14,422 nucleotides of DNA from JBKHHU01 sp046539045 (GTDB lineage: Bacteria; Planctomycetota; Phycisphaerae; SM23-33), in contig JBKHHU010000075.1 of the NCBI GenBank assembly GCA_046539045.1, positions 1 through 14,422 on the forward strand, read 5' to 3'. The notes below the pieces were generated by a model. It saw only the letters and a program-made list of their open reading frames with translations, ran no database searches and was not told the origin of the DNA. Positions within the stretch are counted from its first letter, which is position 1; every line of letters begins with the position of its first letter. Shown here piece after piece: positions 7,804 through 13,333 of the stretch. The position numbers and the translations under genes were made by a program.

Positions 7804-8706
7804 TTGCTTGTCGGCATTGTCGGAATTGTCATCCTGTTGATCACGCTGGGCCTGTCGCTGCTGATTACGAAGCTGGCGACCGAAGCCCTGATCATCACCG
7901 GCCTGTCGAGGGAGGCCGCGGAATTCCAGGCGCGGTCGGCTTTCACCGGCACGGGGTTTACCACGTCCGAAGCTGAAAGCGTGGTGAACGACCCGGTCCG
8001 TCGTCGCATCGTCACGATTCTCATGATCGTCCGTAGCGTCGGGCTGGTGACGGTCATCATCTCGCTGCTGCTGTCGTTCGTGGAGGAAGGCAACCCCAAC
8101 AGCCGCCTGATCCGCCTGCTGTTTCTGCTGGCGGGTCTTATCGTGCTGTACCTGCTGGCCCGCAGCCACTACATCAGCGGGCTGCTCAAGCGGGTGATGG
8201 CGTGGGCCATGAAGCGATGGAGCCATCTGGAAGTGCTGGACTACCCGGACCTGCTTCGCGTCAGCGGCGATTACCGGGTGATGAAGATCCGCGCACGCCA
8301 AGGCGAATGGGTCGCGGGCAAAACCCTCAACCAGTGCGACCTCGCCGAGGAGGGAATCATCGTGCTCGGAATTCACCGGTCCAACGGGAACTACATCGGA
8401 GCCCCCCGCGGAAGCACGGAAATCGAACCCGGCGACGAACTGGTGTTGTACGGGCGGCGGGACGCGATGCGGGAACTGGATACCCGACGGGCCGGAGGCC
8501 AGGGCGATCAGGCCCACGCCGAAGCGGTCAGCGAGCAGAAACGCGAAGCCGCCCGGGAAGAGCAGGAAGACCGTCGGCGACAGGAGGTAGAAGACCGCCG
8601 CGACAGGCAGCAGGGACAGGAGCAGAAGGAACCGCCCGACGCCGTGCCCGAACAGGAATCCGCGCGGTCCGGGAACGAAACCGTCCGGAGTGAGTCACAG
8701 GAGTAA
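7804..8706 (+). CDS. Membrane protein with C-terminal TrkA-C (RCK-C) domain
   Basis: The 300-residue product starts with TTG; AAAGGAA at 7789-7795 is correctly spaced and no better in-frame start is visible. Three hydrophobic segments appear (about 2-25, 68-91, 102-119). Between the first two, ARSAFTGTGFTTSEAE (43-58) is a conserved-looking block whose TGTGFTT resembles the pore-loop filter motif of Trk/Ktr potassium transporters; that likeness is my inference. Residues about 142-225 form a TrkA-C/RCK-C domain (VLDYPDLLRV, KTLNQCDL, GIIVLGIHR, IEPGDELVLYG), a cytoplasmic ligand-sensing module seen in ion transport proteins. From about residue 230 the tail is Glu/Arg/Gln-rich, low-complexity and probably coiled coil or disordered. 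No NAD-binding TrkA-N domain is present. Likely role: regulated ion transport or its control. It probably shares a transcript with the UPF0182 gene. Confidence 0.8.
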   Translation: MLVGIVGIVILLITLGLSLLITKLATEALIITGLSREAAEFQARSAFTGTGFTTSEAESVVNDPVRRRIVTILMIVRSVGLVTVIISLLLSFVEEGNPNSRLIRLLFLLAGLIVLYLLARSHYISGLLKRVMAWAMKRWSHLEVLDYPDLLRVSGDYRVMKIRARQGEWVAGKTLNQCDLAEEGIIVLGIHRSNGNYIGAPRGSTEIEPGDELVLYGRRDAMRELDTRRAGGQGDQAHAEAVSEQKREAAREEQEDRRRQEVEDRRDRQQGQEQKEPPDAVPEQESARSGNETVRSESQE

Positions 8707-8746
8707 TTCTCAAATTCACCGTCGGCCAAAGCGTTCCTGACAAGAC

Positions 8747-8759
8747 GACCACCTGCCTG
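8747..8759. repeat. Intergenic direct repeat, copy 1 (GACCACCTGCCTG)
   Basis: This 13-base word recurs exactly at 11312-11324, and the match continues with CCGG after one extra G in the second copy. Both copies lie in non-coding DNA just downstream of a gene cluster. About one chance match of this length is expected in a window this size, so the repeat is suggestive only. Confidence 0.35.
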
Positions 8760-8789
8760 CCGGTACGTGTTTAGCCTGCGCCTTTCCCG

Positions 8790-8822
8790 CTGTTCAGCAT
8801 CTCCTGCATTCCTGCTGAACAG
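8790..8822. repeat. Perfect 10-bp inverted repeat, 13-nt loop
   Basis: CTGTTCAGCA (8790-8799) and TGCTGAACAG (8813-8822) are exact reverse complements. As RNA this would be a stable hairpin, but no U-tract follows on either strand. It could be a Rho-linked 3' end structure, a processing site or a regulator site. Confidence 0.6.
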
Positions 8823-8849
8823 ATACGCCTGCCGGCAGCGACGATTGCA

Positions 8850-8864
8850 TCCGGTTGAACCGGA
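8850..8864. repeat. 15-bp odd palindrome TCCGGTT-G-AACCGGA
   Basis: Two 7-base arms are perfectly complementary around the single central base G8857. A one-base centre cannot form a good RNA hairpin, so if functional it is more likely a site for a dimeric DNA-binding protein. It lies about 130 bp before the PfpI start. Confidence 0.4.
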
Positions 8865-8894
8865 AAGGAGTTCTGTCACTCGCTCCAACAGCCC

Positions 8895-8933
8895 GCGCCC
8901 GCGTTCGATAGCGTCTGAGCGGGCGCATATACT
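8895..8933 (+). promoter_or_regulatory. Inverted repeat with -10 candidate upstream of pfpI
   Basis: GCGCCCGC (8895-8902) and GCGGGCGC (8919-8926) are perfect complements with a 16-nt loop. Directly after them TATACT (8928-8933) matches the bacterial -10 consensus at 5 of 6 positions, but the matching -35 (TTCGAT, 8904-8909) is poor. If TATACT is the -10, the inverted repeat would overlap the spacer and -35 and could act as an operator. Inference from position only. Confidence 0.3.
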
Positions 8934-8990
8934 TCTGCGGTGTCAACAATTGCAACTTCAATCGACCATCAACCGCAGGAGTAAAACATT

Positions 8991-9545
8991 ATGAAAGCCT
9001 TGTTCTTCGCAGCCGACGGCGTGGAAGACAGCGAACTGTTCTATCCCCTCTACCGCATGAAGGAAGAAGGCGTTGAGACGACGCTCGCCGCTCCCGAAAA
9101 GGGCGCCTTCTCGGGCAAACACGGGTATTCCTTCGAGGCCGACTGCACTTTCGACGACATCAATGCCTCGGATTTCGACGTGCTCGTACTGCCCGGCGGC
9201 AGCGCCCCGGAGAAGGTCCGTCTCAGCGACAAAGCCATCTCCGTCATCAAGCAGATGGCCGACTCCGGCAAGACCATCGCCTCCATCTGTCACGGGGCGC
9301 AAAGTCTCATTTCTGCCGACGTGCTCAAGGGCAAAGACGCCACCTGCTGGCAGGGCATCCGGGACGACATCAAGGCAGCAGGCGCCAACTATCACGATGA
9401 GCAAGTCGTCGTCGACGAGAAGCTCATCACCAGTCGCTGCCCCGACGACCTGCCGGCGTTCTGCAAGCGACTCATCGAACAGACGAAAATGGCCTCCGGC
9501 GGGCAGTACCAGTCCGCGGAAGGCGCCACGCAGAAGTCATCGTAA
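8991..9545 (+). CDS. DJ-1/PfpI family protein
   Basis: The 184-residue product is a class I glutamine-amidotransferase-like protein of the DJ-1/PfpI superfamily, cytoplasmic proteins described as proteases, glyoxalase/deglycase-type enzymes or stress chaperones. The nucleophile elbow ASICHGAQ holds Cys100 followed by His101; the partner acidic residue is Glu12 in GVEDSEL. VLVLPGG (64-70) and the C-terminal NYHDEQVVVDEKLITSRCPDDLPAF block are typical. Length fits a single domain with a short polar tail after about 170. A CAGGAG ribosome site precedes the ATG. The GH130 gene begins 44 nt downstream with no terminator visible, so co-transcription is likely. The exact reaction cannot be read from sequence; a stress role is plausible. 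Confidence 0.9.
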   Translation: MKALFFAADGVEDSELFYPLYRMKEEGVETTLAAPEKGAFSGKHGYSFEADCTFDDINASDFDVLVLPGGSAPEKVRLSDKAISVIKQMADSGKTIASICHGAQSLISADVLKGKDATCWQGIRDDIKAAGANYHDEQVVVDEKLITSRCPDDLPAFCKRLIEQTKMASGGQYQSAEGATQKSS

Positions 9546-9589
9546 CGGCCATGCCCCACAACCGTCCTGTGTCAGCAAAGGAACCTGCT

Positions 9590-10525
9590 ATGCAAGGCAT
9601 CTTTCAGCGGTGTGAAACGAATCCGATCATCACTGCCGAAGATACACCCATGCTGGCAGAGGCCGTGACCAACCCCGGTGCGACCGAGCAGGACGGACAG
9701 GTCGTCCTGCTCGTGCGCATCGAACGCAACACCGGCGAGTCGGACATCCACGTCGCCCGCAGTTCCAACGGTGTCGACTGCTGGGAGCTCAGCGAAAAAC
9801 CGCTGATCGAGCACGGGCTGCCGGACATGAAGTACGAGCAATGGGGCTGCGAGGATGCCCGCGTGGTGTATCTGGAGGAAGAGCAGCGCTGGTACATCAC
9901 CTACACGGCCTATTCGCCCGGAGGGGCCGCCGTGGGGCTGGCCCGCAGCGACGACCTGGAAACCGTGGAACGCGTGGGCCTGATCTTCTCGCCCAACAAC
10001 AAAGATGCTGCCATTTTTCCGCGGAAGATTCATGGCCGGTGGACGGCGCTGCACCGCCCCAGCGCGGGCAACGGTCTGGAAAACATCTGGATCGCCCACT
10101 CGCAGGACCTGATCTACTGGGGCGAGCCGCATTGCGTGCTGCCCGAAGGCCAGGGCGCCGACTGGGACTCGGTGACCGTCGGTGCCGGTCCGCCGCCCGT
10201 GGAGACCGACGAGGGCTGGCTGCTGCTGTACCACGGGGTGAAGATGTACGGCGGCAACCGGGTCTACCGCGTCGGGACCGCCCTGCTGGACTCGGACAAA
10301 CCGCACCGCGTGCGGGGGAGGAGCAAGGGCTGCATCTTCAAACCGACCGAAGATTACGAGACGACCGGGCTGATGCCGAACGTGGTGTTCCCCACCGGAC
10401 TGCTGCGGCGCGGGGATGAGCTGTGGATGTACTACGGGGCGGCAGACACCTGCATCGGTCTGGCTGTAGCCAAACTTGATGACGTGATGCAGACGCTCCT
10501 GCCGGTCCACGAGGAGGATACCTGA
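9590..10525 (+). CDS. GH130 family beta-mannoside phosphorylase/hydrolase
   Basis: The 311-residue product is a five-bladed beta-propeller glycoside hydrolase family 130 enzyme. The family mostly splits beta-1,2- or beta-1,4-mannosides, usually by phosphorolysis to mannose-1-phosphate. Visible features are TNPGA (27-31), GCEDARV (86-92) with the presumed general acid Asp89, KDAAIFP (138-144), LHRPS (154-158), NIWIAHSQDLIYWG (165-178) and GWLLLYHGV (209-217). The block DWDSVTVGAGPPP (191-203) has Thr196 where many GH130 phosphorylases have Lys in a KxGxG motif, which may weaken phosphate binding. I chose ATG 9590 because AAAGGAA (9577-9583) is ideally spaced; an upstream in-frame ATG at 9551 lacks a ribosome site. 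No signal peptide is seen, so it acts in the cytoplasm. Its stop overlaps the next start. Confidence 0.88.
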   Translation: MQGIFQRCETNPIITAEDTPMLAEAVTNPGATEQDGQVVLLVRIERNTGESDIHVARSSNGVDCWELSEKPLIEHGLPDMKYEQWGCEDARVVYLEEEQRWYITYTAYSPGGAAVGLARSDDLETVERVGLIFSPNNKDAAIFPRKIHGRWTALHRPSAGNGLENIWIAHSQDLIYWGEPHCVLPEGQGADWDSVTVGAGPPPVETDEGWLLLYHGVKMYGGNRVYRVGTALLDSDKPHRVRGRSKGCIFKPTEDYETTGLMPNVVFPTGLLRRGDELWMYYGAADTCIGLAVAKLDDVMQTLLPVHEEDT

Positions 10526-11244
10526 TGTACCTGTCCGAACTCTTGTCCGACCTGCCGTGGTACCTGCAGATCATAGCGCGACTGGTGGCGGCGGCGATTC
10601 TTGGCGGGCTGATCGGCCTGGAGCGGGAGCATCGCGGCAGGAGCGCCGGCTTTCGTACGCAGATGCTGGTGGCCCTCGGTGCCGCGATTGCGATGTCCGT
10701 GGGCCTGCAGTTCGCGTACACAGACTGGGCGACAGAAGCGGCCGACTACGTGCAGATCGACCCGACCCGCATCGCCTACGGCGTGATGGGCGGGATCGGG
10801 TTCATTGGTGGCGGGACGATCATCGTCAAGGGCGTTGGCGTTCAGGGGCTGACGACGGCAGCGAGCCTCTGGTGCTGCGCTGCGGTCGGTTTGGCGACCG
10901 GTTACGGCATGTTCGAAGTCGGATTCGCTTCCACACTGCTGATCCTTCTGGTGCTGGGTGGGCTGACCTACGTGGATCGGTTCATCTCGCGACGCTGGTA
11001 CCGGCGGGCGATCGTGACCATGGACAGAACCAACGCAGACGGTATTCGCGAGATTCGCCGGACGCTTTGCGATCGCGGCATCCACGTGGTGGGCGTCGAT
11101 TGGGAAGTGGCCGATACGGACGACCACCAGCAGGTCCGCTTCCGCCTGTCCGGCAGGAACACCGATCCACTGGAGGTGGGCGAGGTCCTGCTGAATCTGC
11201 CCAGAGTGCACCACATGGAACTGACCGAGGATACCGTTCAGTAA
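10525..11244 (+). CDS. MgtC/SapB family membrane protein
   Basis: The 239-residue product is an inner-membrane protein of the MgtC/SapB family, linked in other bacteria to magnesium limitation, membrane potential and survival in stress. The N-terminal membrane part has the family signatures GGLIGLEREHRGRSAGFRT (27-45) and GFIGGGTIIVKGVGVQGLTT (92-111), then AASLWCCAAVG. Hydrophobic segments lie near 13-32, 47-62, 84-104, 113-130 and 132-151. The C-terminal part (about 160-235) is soluble and ACT-like. The ATG overlaps the GH130 TGA by one base and its Shine-Dalgarno GAGGAGG (10511-10517) lies inside GH130, so translation is likely coupled. Which ion or process it serves here is unknown. Confidence 0.92.
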   Translation: MYLSELLSDLPWYLQIIARLVAAAILGGLIGLEREHRGRSAGFRTQMLVALGAAIAMSVGLQFAYTDWATEAADYVQIDPTRIAYGVMGGIGFIGGGTIIVKGVGVQGLTTAASLWCCAAVGLATGYGMFEVGFASTLLILLVLGGLTYVDRFISRRWYRRAIVTMDRTNADGIREIRRTLCDRGIHVVGVDWEVADTDDHQQVRFRLSGRNTDPLEVGEVLLNLPRVHHMELTEDTVQ

Positions 11245-11311
11245 CACCCACCGACCACCACGCCACCGCAGCCGACGCCGAAGCAGATGACGGAGGTAAT
11301 CCCGTTGTGTA

Positions 11312-11324
11312 GACCACCTGCCTG
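11312..11324. repeat. Intergenic direct repeat, copy 2 (GACCACCTGCCTG)
   Basis: Exact match to 8747-8759. The copy lies 67 bases after the mgtC-like stop codon, a setting similar to copy 1, which lies 40 bases after the TrkA-C stop codon. Confidence 0.35.
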
Positions 11325-11492
11325 GCCGGCCCTTGCCTGGTTCGATGGCTGATCCGCCGCGTTTCGCCCTCGCAGCAGGATGATTGACTACAAACCTCTG
11401 CCGGAGGACCTACACGTTAAACCCTTTCACACACTACCCTTACAACTCTCACTTAGTAGATTCTCCCACGCCGCTTCCAACATTCACCCCGC

Positions 11493-11508
11493 CGCAAAGC
11501 GGTTTGCG
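11493..11508 (+). repeat. Hairpin CGCAAA-GCGG-TTTGCG
   Basis: Perfect 6-bp stem with a 4-nt loop, followed at once by a second stem, CCGAT (11511-11515) with ATCGG (11527-11531). No T-run follows, so it is not an intrinsic terminator. It may be an operator or part of a structured leader. Confidence 0.4.
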
Positions 11509-11514
11509 CCCCGA

Positions 11515-11542
11515 TTGATAGCCGCCATCGGATCGCAACAAT
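11515..11542 (+). promoter_or_regulatory. Candidate sigma-70-type promoter for HicB-sigma unit
   Basis: TTGATA (11515-11520) matches the -35 consensus at 5 of 6 positions. After a 16-nt spacer, AACAAT (11537-11542) matches the -10 at 4 of 6. Transcription would start about 105 bases before the HicB-like gene. Picked by eye. Confidence 0.3.
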
Positions 11543-11655
11543 GTCAGTACGAAGGGAAGGCGGTTGGCAACCCTTGAGATCCTTTCCTGGATGGGAAGCC
11601 CGAACGCTTTTGCTCAAGAATCAACTCCAAGCGAAGCTTAGAAAAGGAGACGGTT

Positions 11656-11862
11656 GTGAAATCTACAGCACGCATCATCAAGACGAAAAGCCTTGGATAC
11701 AAAGCCTGTTTCCCCGGACTTCCCGGTTGCGAGGTCTACGGCCGGAGCCGGAAAGAGGCTTCCGATCGCTTGAAAACCGCCGTCCGCGGTTATCTGAATA
11801 ACATCGAATACGCTCTCCCGCGAGAGCTTATGCGGAAATGGCAGGCAGACAACTCGTGCTGA
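11656..11862 (+). CDS. HicB-like (UPF0150-type) small protein, no HicA partner
   Basis: The 68-residue product begins with GTG, 5 nt after a strong AAAAGGAGA Shine-Dalgarno (11642-11650). The block LGYKACFPGLPGCEVYGRSR (13-32), then an amphipathic helix KEASDRLKTAVRGYLNN, matches the HicB-like fold (a partial RNase-H-like strand pattern ending in PGC) of type II antitoxins and related solitary proteins. There is no C-terminal DNA-binding domain, and no HicA-like double-stranded-RNA-binding toxin is visible on either side. The next gene, 63 nt downstream, is the sigma factor. It is therefore an orphan HicB-like protein, perhaps a small regulator. Family assignment is by pattern; role unknown. 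Confidence 0.7.
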   Translation: MKSTARIIKTKSLGYKACFPGLPGCEVYGRSRKEASDRLKTAVRGYLNNIEYALPRELMRKWQADNSC

Positions 11863-11925
11863 AACGCACCGCCTGCCGCCTGTTCACTTACTTCCTGATC
11901 AGCCGTTCTGAAAGGACTGTTTACC

Positions 11926-12879
11926 GTGACTACCGCTCTATTGAATAAGTCGACGCAGACTTCCACCCGCGAAAGTGCCCGCAAGAGCCCCTCCAAAGAG
12001 TGGCGCCTCGAAGTGCTGGGCCGGTTGGGAATGAAAGAGGAAGAACTGCAGTTTGTCGAAAATGAACTGTTCGAGTCGGCCAAGGCCGAGGCTGAACTCT
12101 GGGGCCCGGACAGTCTCGACGTTGACACGCCCCGCTATTCGCTCCTCCCGGAGGTCGAGAGTAAATCTCCCGACAAGCAGAGCCGCTACAAGAAGCGCGC
12201 TTCGCTGACCAAGGGCCAGGAGCGCATCCTGTTCCTGCGGTACAACTATTCCAAATACCGTCTGGACAAACTGATGCGGGCACGCAAATACGATCACCGC
12301 GAATTGAAGAAGCGGATCCGCCTCTGGCACCGCCGGGCGCGGCAGACCCGCGAAACCATCGCCCACGCGAACTTCCCGCTCGTACCGTCGATGGCCATGC
12401 GGTCCAATATCCCCGGCGTGGAGTTTTCCGAACTGCTGAGTGAAGGTTACATGGCCGTCATGCGAGCCATCGAGCACTTCGACGTCGGACGCGGCTTCAA
12501 ATTCTCCACCTATGCCTGCCGGGCGATTCTGTCCGCCTTCCGTCGCCTGGGAAGCAAGGCGAAGACCTATCACAAGCACATCCCCTGCCAGTTCGAACCG
12601 GAGATGGAGAAAAGCGACTTCCCCGACCGTCGTCACCACGACCAGCGGGATACCGCCATCGAAGCGGTCAGGCAGGTCCTTCAGCACAATTCCGCGAATC
12701 TCAGCGAGATCGAGTATACGATTCTCGGGAAGCGATTCCCGATGCTTTCGGGCGACCGGCGGAAAACGCTTTCGCAGGTCGGCAAGATCGTCGGACTCTC
12801 CGATGAGCGCGTCCGTCAGATCGAGTTCCGCTCCCTGTCCAAGCTCAGGAACGCCGTGGAGAACTGGCTGGGCTCCTGA
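11926..12879 (+). CDS. Sigma-70 family RNA polymerase sigma factor
   Basis: The 317-residue product directs RNA polymerase to a subset of promoters. It starts with GTG, 9 nt after AAAGGA (11911-11916). Residues 1-140 are charged and poorly recognisable, with possible region-1.2-like content. Region 2 is clear at about 145-210: HANFPLVPSMA, then FSELLSEGYMAVMRAIEHFD and RGFKFSTYACRAILSAFRR. The usual region 2.4 run YATWWIRQAI is reduced to YACRAILSAF, so -10 recognition is probably non-standard. Region 3 is short. Region 4 (about 245-312) ends in a helix-turn-helix TLSQVGKIVGLSDERVRQIE (281-300). Overall it is an alternative, not housekeeping, sigma factor. It sits between the HicB-like gene and the superoxide reductase, with short gaps and no terminator between. 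No anti-sigma factor is adjacent, unless the STAS-like protein acts in such a pathway. Confidence 0.93.
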   Translation: MTTALLNKSTQTSTRESARKSPSKEWRLEVLGRLGMKEEELQFVENELFESAKAEAELWGPDSLDVDTPRYSLLPEVESKSPDKQSRYKKRASLTKGQERILFLRYNYSKYRLDKLMRARKYDHRELKKRIRLWHRRARQTRETIAHANFPLVPSMAMRSNIPGVEFSELLSEGYMAVMRAIEHFDVGRGFKFSTYACRAILSAFRRLGSKAKTYHKHIPCQFEPEMEKSDFPDRRHHDQRDTAIEAVRQVLQHNSANLSEIEYTILGKRFPMLSGDRRKTLSQVGKIVGLSDERVRQIEFRSLSKLRNAVENWLGS

Positions 12880-12926
12880 GCCGTTCTCGCTCAAATGACG
12901 TGGAATGTCAGACGAAAGGAAGAAAC

Positions 12927-13295
12927 ATGCCTCAGAAGAACCTGTTTGTCGGAGTCAATGAACCGGAAGACATGAACGACCTCTCCGATCTGGAGAAGAA
13001 GCACATTCCGGTCATCGAAGCACCCGACTCGGTAAAGGTTGGCCAGCCGTTTACCGTCAACATCGAAGTCGGCAAGCTCAAGGACCATCCGAACGAACAC
13101 AAACACTGGATCGAGTTTATCGATCTGTACGCCGACGACACGTTCATCTGTCGTGCGGATTTCCGGGCCCAGAAGGCCAACCCAAAGATGACGTGTGAAG
13201 TCATGCTGGAAGGCCCTGCCAAGGAACTCTGTGCCTACGAGAACTGCAACATGCACGGAACGTGGGTCGGCCGGAAGAGTATCAACGTGCAATAA
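12927..13295 (+). CDS. Superoxide reductase (neelaredoxin-type, one iron)
   Basis: The 122-residue cytoplasmic enzyme reduces superoxide to hydrogen peroxide without making oxygen, a defence typical of anaerobes and microaerophiles. The full Fe(His)4Cys centre is visible: H26 in KKHIPVI, H54 and H60 in DHPNEHKHWIEF, and C107 and H110 in CNMHGTW. Spacings of 6 (H54-H60) and 3 (C107-H110) match known enzymes, and Lys25 precedes the first ligand as expected. The N-terminal rubredoxin-like desulforedoxin domain is absent, so it is the one-iron class. ATG 12927 is chosen because AAAGGA (12915-12920) precedes it; an in-frame ATG at 12900 lacks a ribosome site. It needs a separate electron donor such as rubredoxin, not encoded here. 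It lies 47 nt after the sigma gene. Confidence 0.95.
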   Translation: MPQKNLFVGVNEPEDMNDLSDLEKKHIPVIEAPDSVKVGQPFTVNIEVGKLKDHPNEHKHWIEFIDLYADDTFICRADFRAQKANPKMTCEVMLEGPAKELCAYENCNMHGTWVGRKSINVQ

Positions 13296-13300
13296 GCTCC

Positions 13301-13316
13301 GCCGCCGCCCGGCGGC
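13301..13316 (+). repeat. Intercistronic hairpin GCCGCC-GCCC-GGCGGC
   Basis: A perfect 6-bp GC stem with a 4-nt loop lies in the 38-nt gap between the superoxide reductase and STAS-like genes. No T-run follows, so it is more likely an RNA-stability or attenuating element than a terminator. Confidence 0.45.
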
Positions 13317-13333
13317 AGGACGAAAGGAGTTCT

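Larger units (their letters stand above)
8707..8990. other. Non-coding stretch rich in inverted repeats
   Basis: These 284 bases separate the TrkA-C gene from the PfpI gene. They contain a 10-bp perfect inverted repeat (8790-8822), a 10-bp palindrome CTGCCGGCAG (8829-8838), a 15-bp odd palindrome centred on 8857, an 8-bp inverted repeat (8895-8926) and a free-standing GGAAAGGAG (8862-8870) with no start codon after it. CCTGCCGG occurs twice (8756-8763, 8828-8835). No hairpin is followed by a T-run, so no ordinary terminator is evident. The stretch is probably the 3' end of one transcript plus the promoter and leader of the next. Confidence 0.5.
11245..11655. other. 411-bp non-coding stretch upstream of the HicB-like gene
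   Basis: No convincing gene lies here. The part from about 11390 to 11480 is visibly richer in A and T than its surroundings. Elements seen are the second copy of a 13-base repeat (11312-11324), a hairpin (11493-11508), a second stem (11511-11531) and a promoter candidate (11515-11542). I could not match it to a riboswitch class by eye. It probably holds the 3' end of the mgtC-like transcript and a long leader for the HicB-sigma unit. Confidence 0.5.

Noticed and set aside
8767..8994. 75-codon plus-strand frame starting at GTG and overlapping the pfpI start by 4 bases
   Set aside because: There is no ribosome site before the GTG, and the product is Arg/Ser-rich and motif-free. The DNA is dominated by palindromes.
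11287..11352. 21-residue frame (MTEVIPLCRP...) with a GGAGG inside it
   Set aside because: Too short to support, and the GGAGG follows its ATG rather than preceding it. Start choice is ambiguous.
11380..11577. 65-codon frame starting MIDYKPLPEDLH in the gap before the HicB-like gene
   Set aside because: The only purine run touches the ATG too closely, no family is recognised, and hairpins lie inside it. Low chance of being real.
11901..12887. AGCCGTTCT present in front of both the sigma factor gene and the superoxide reductase gene
   Set aside because: Nine-base matches are frequent by chance in 14 kb, and no second promoter element accompanies it.
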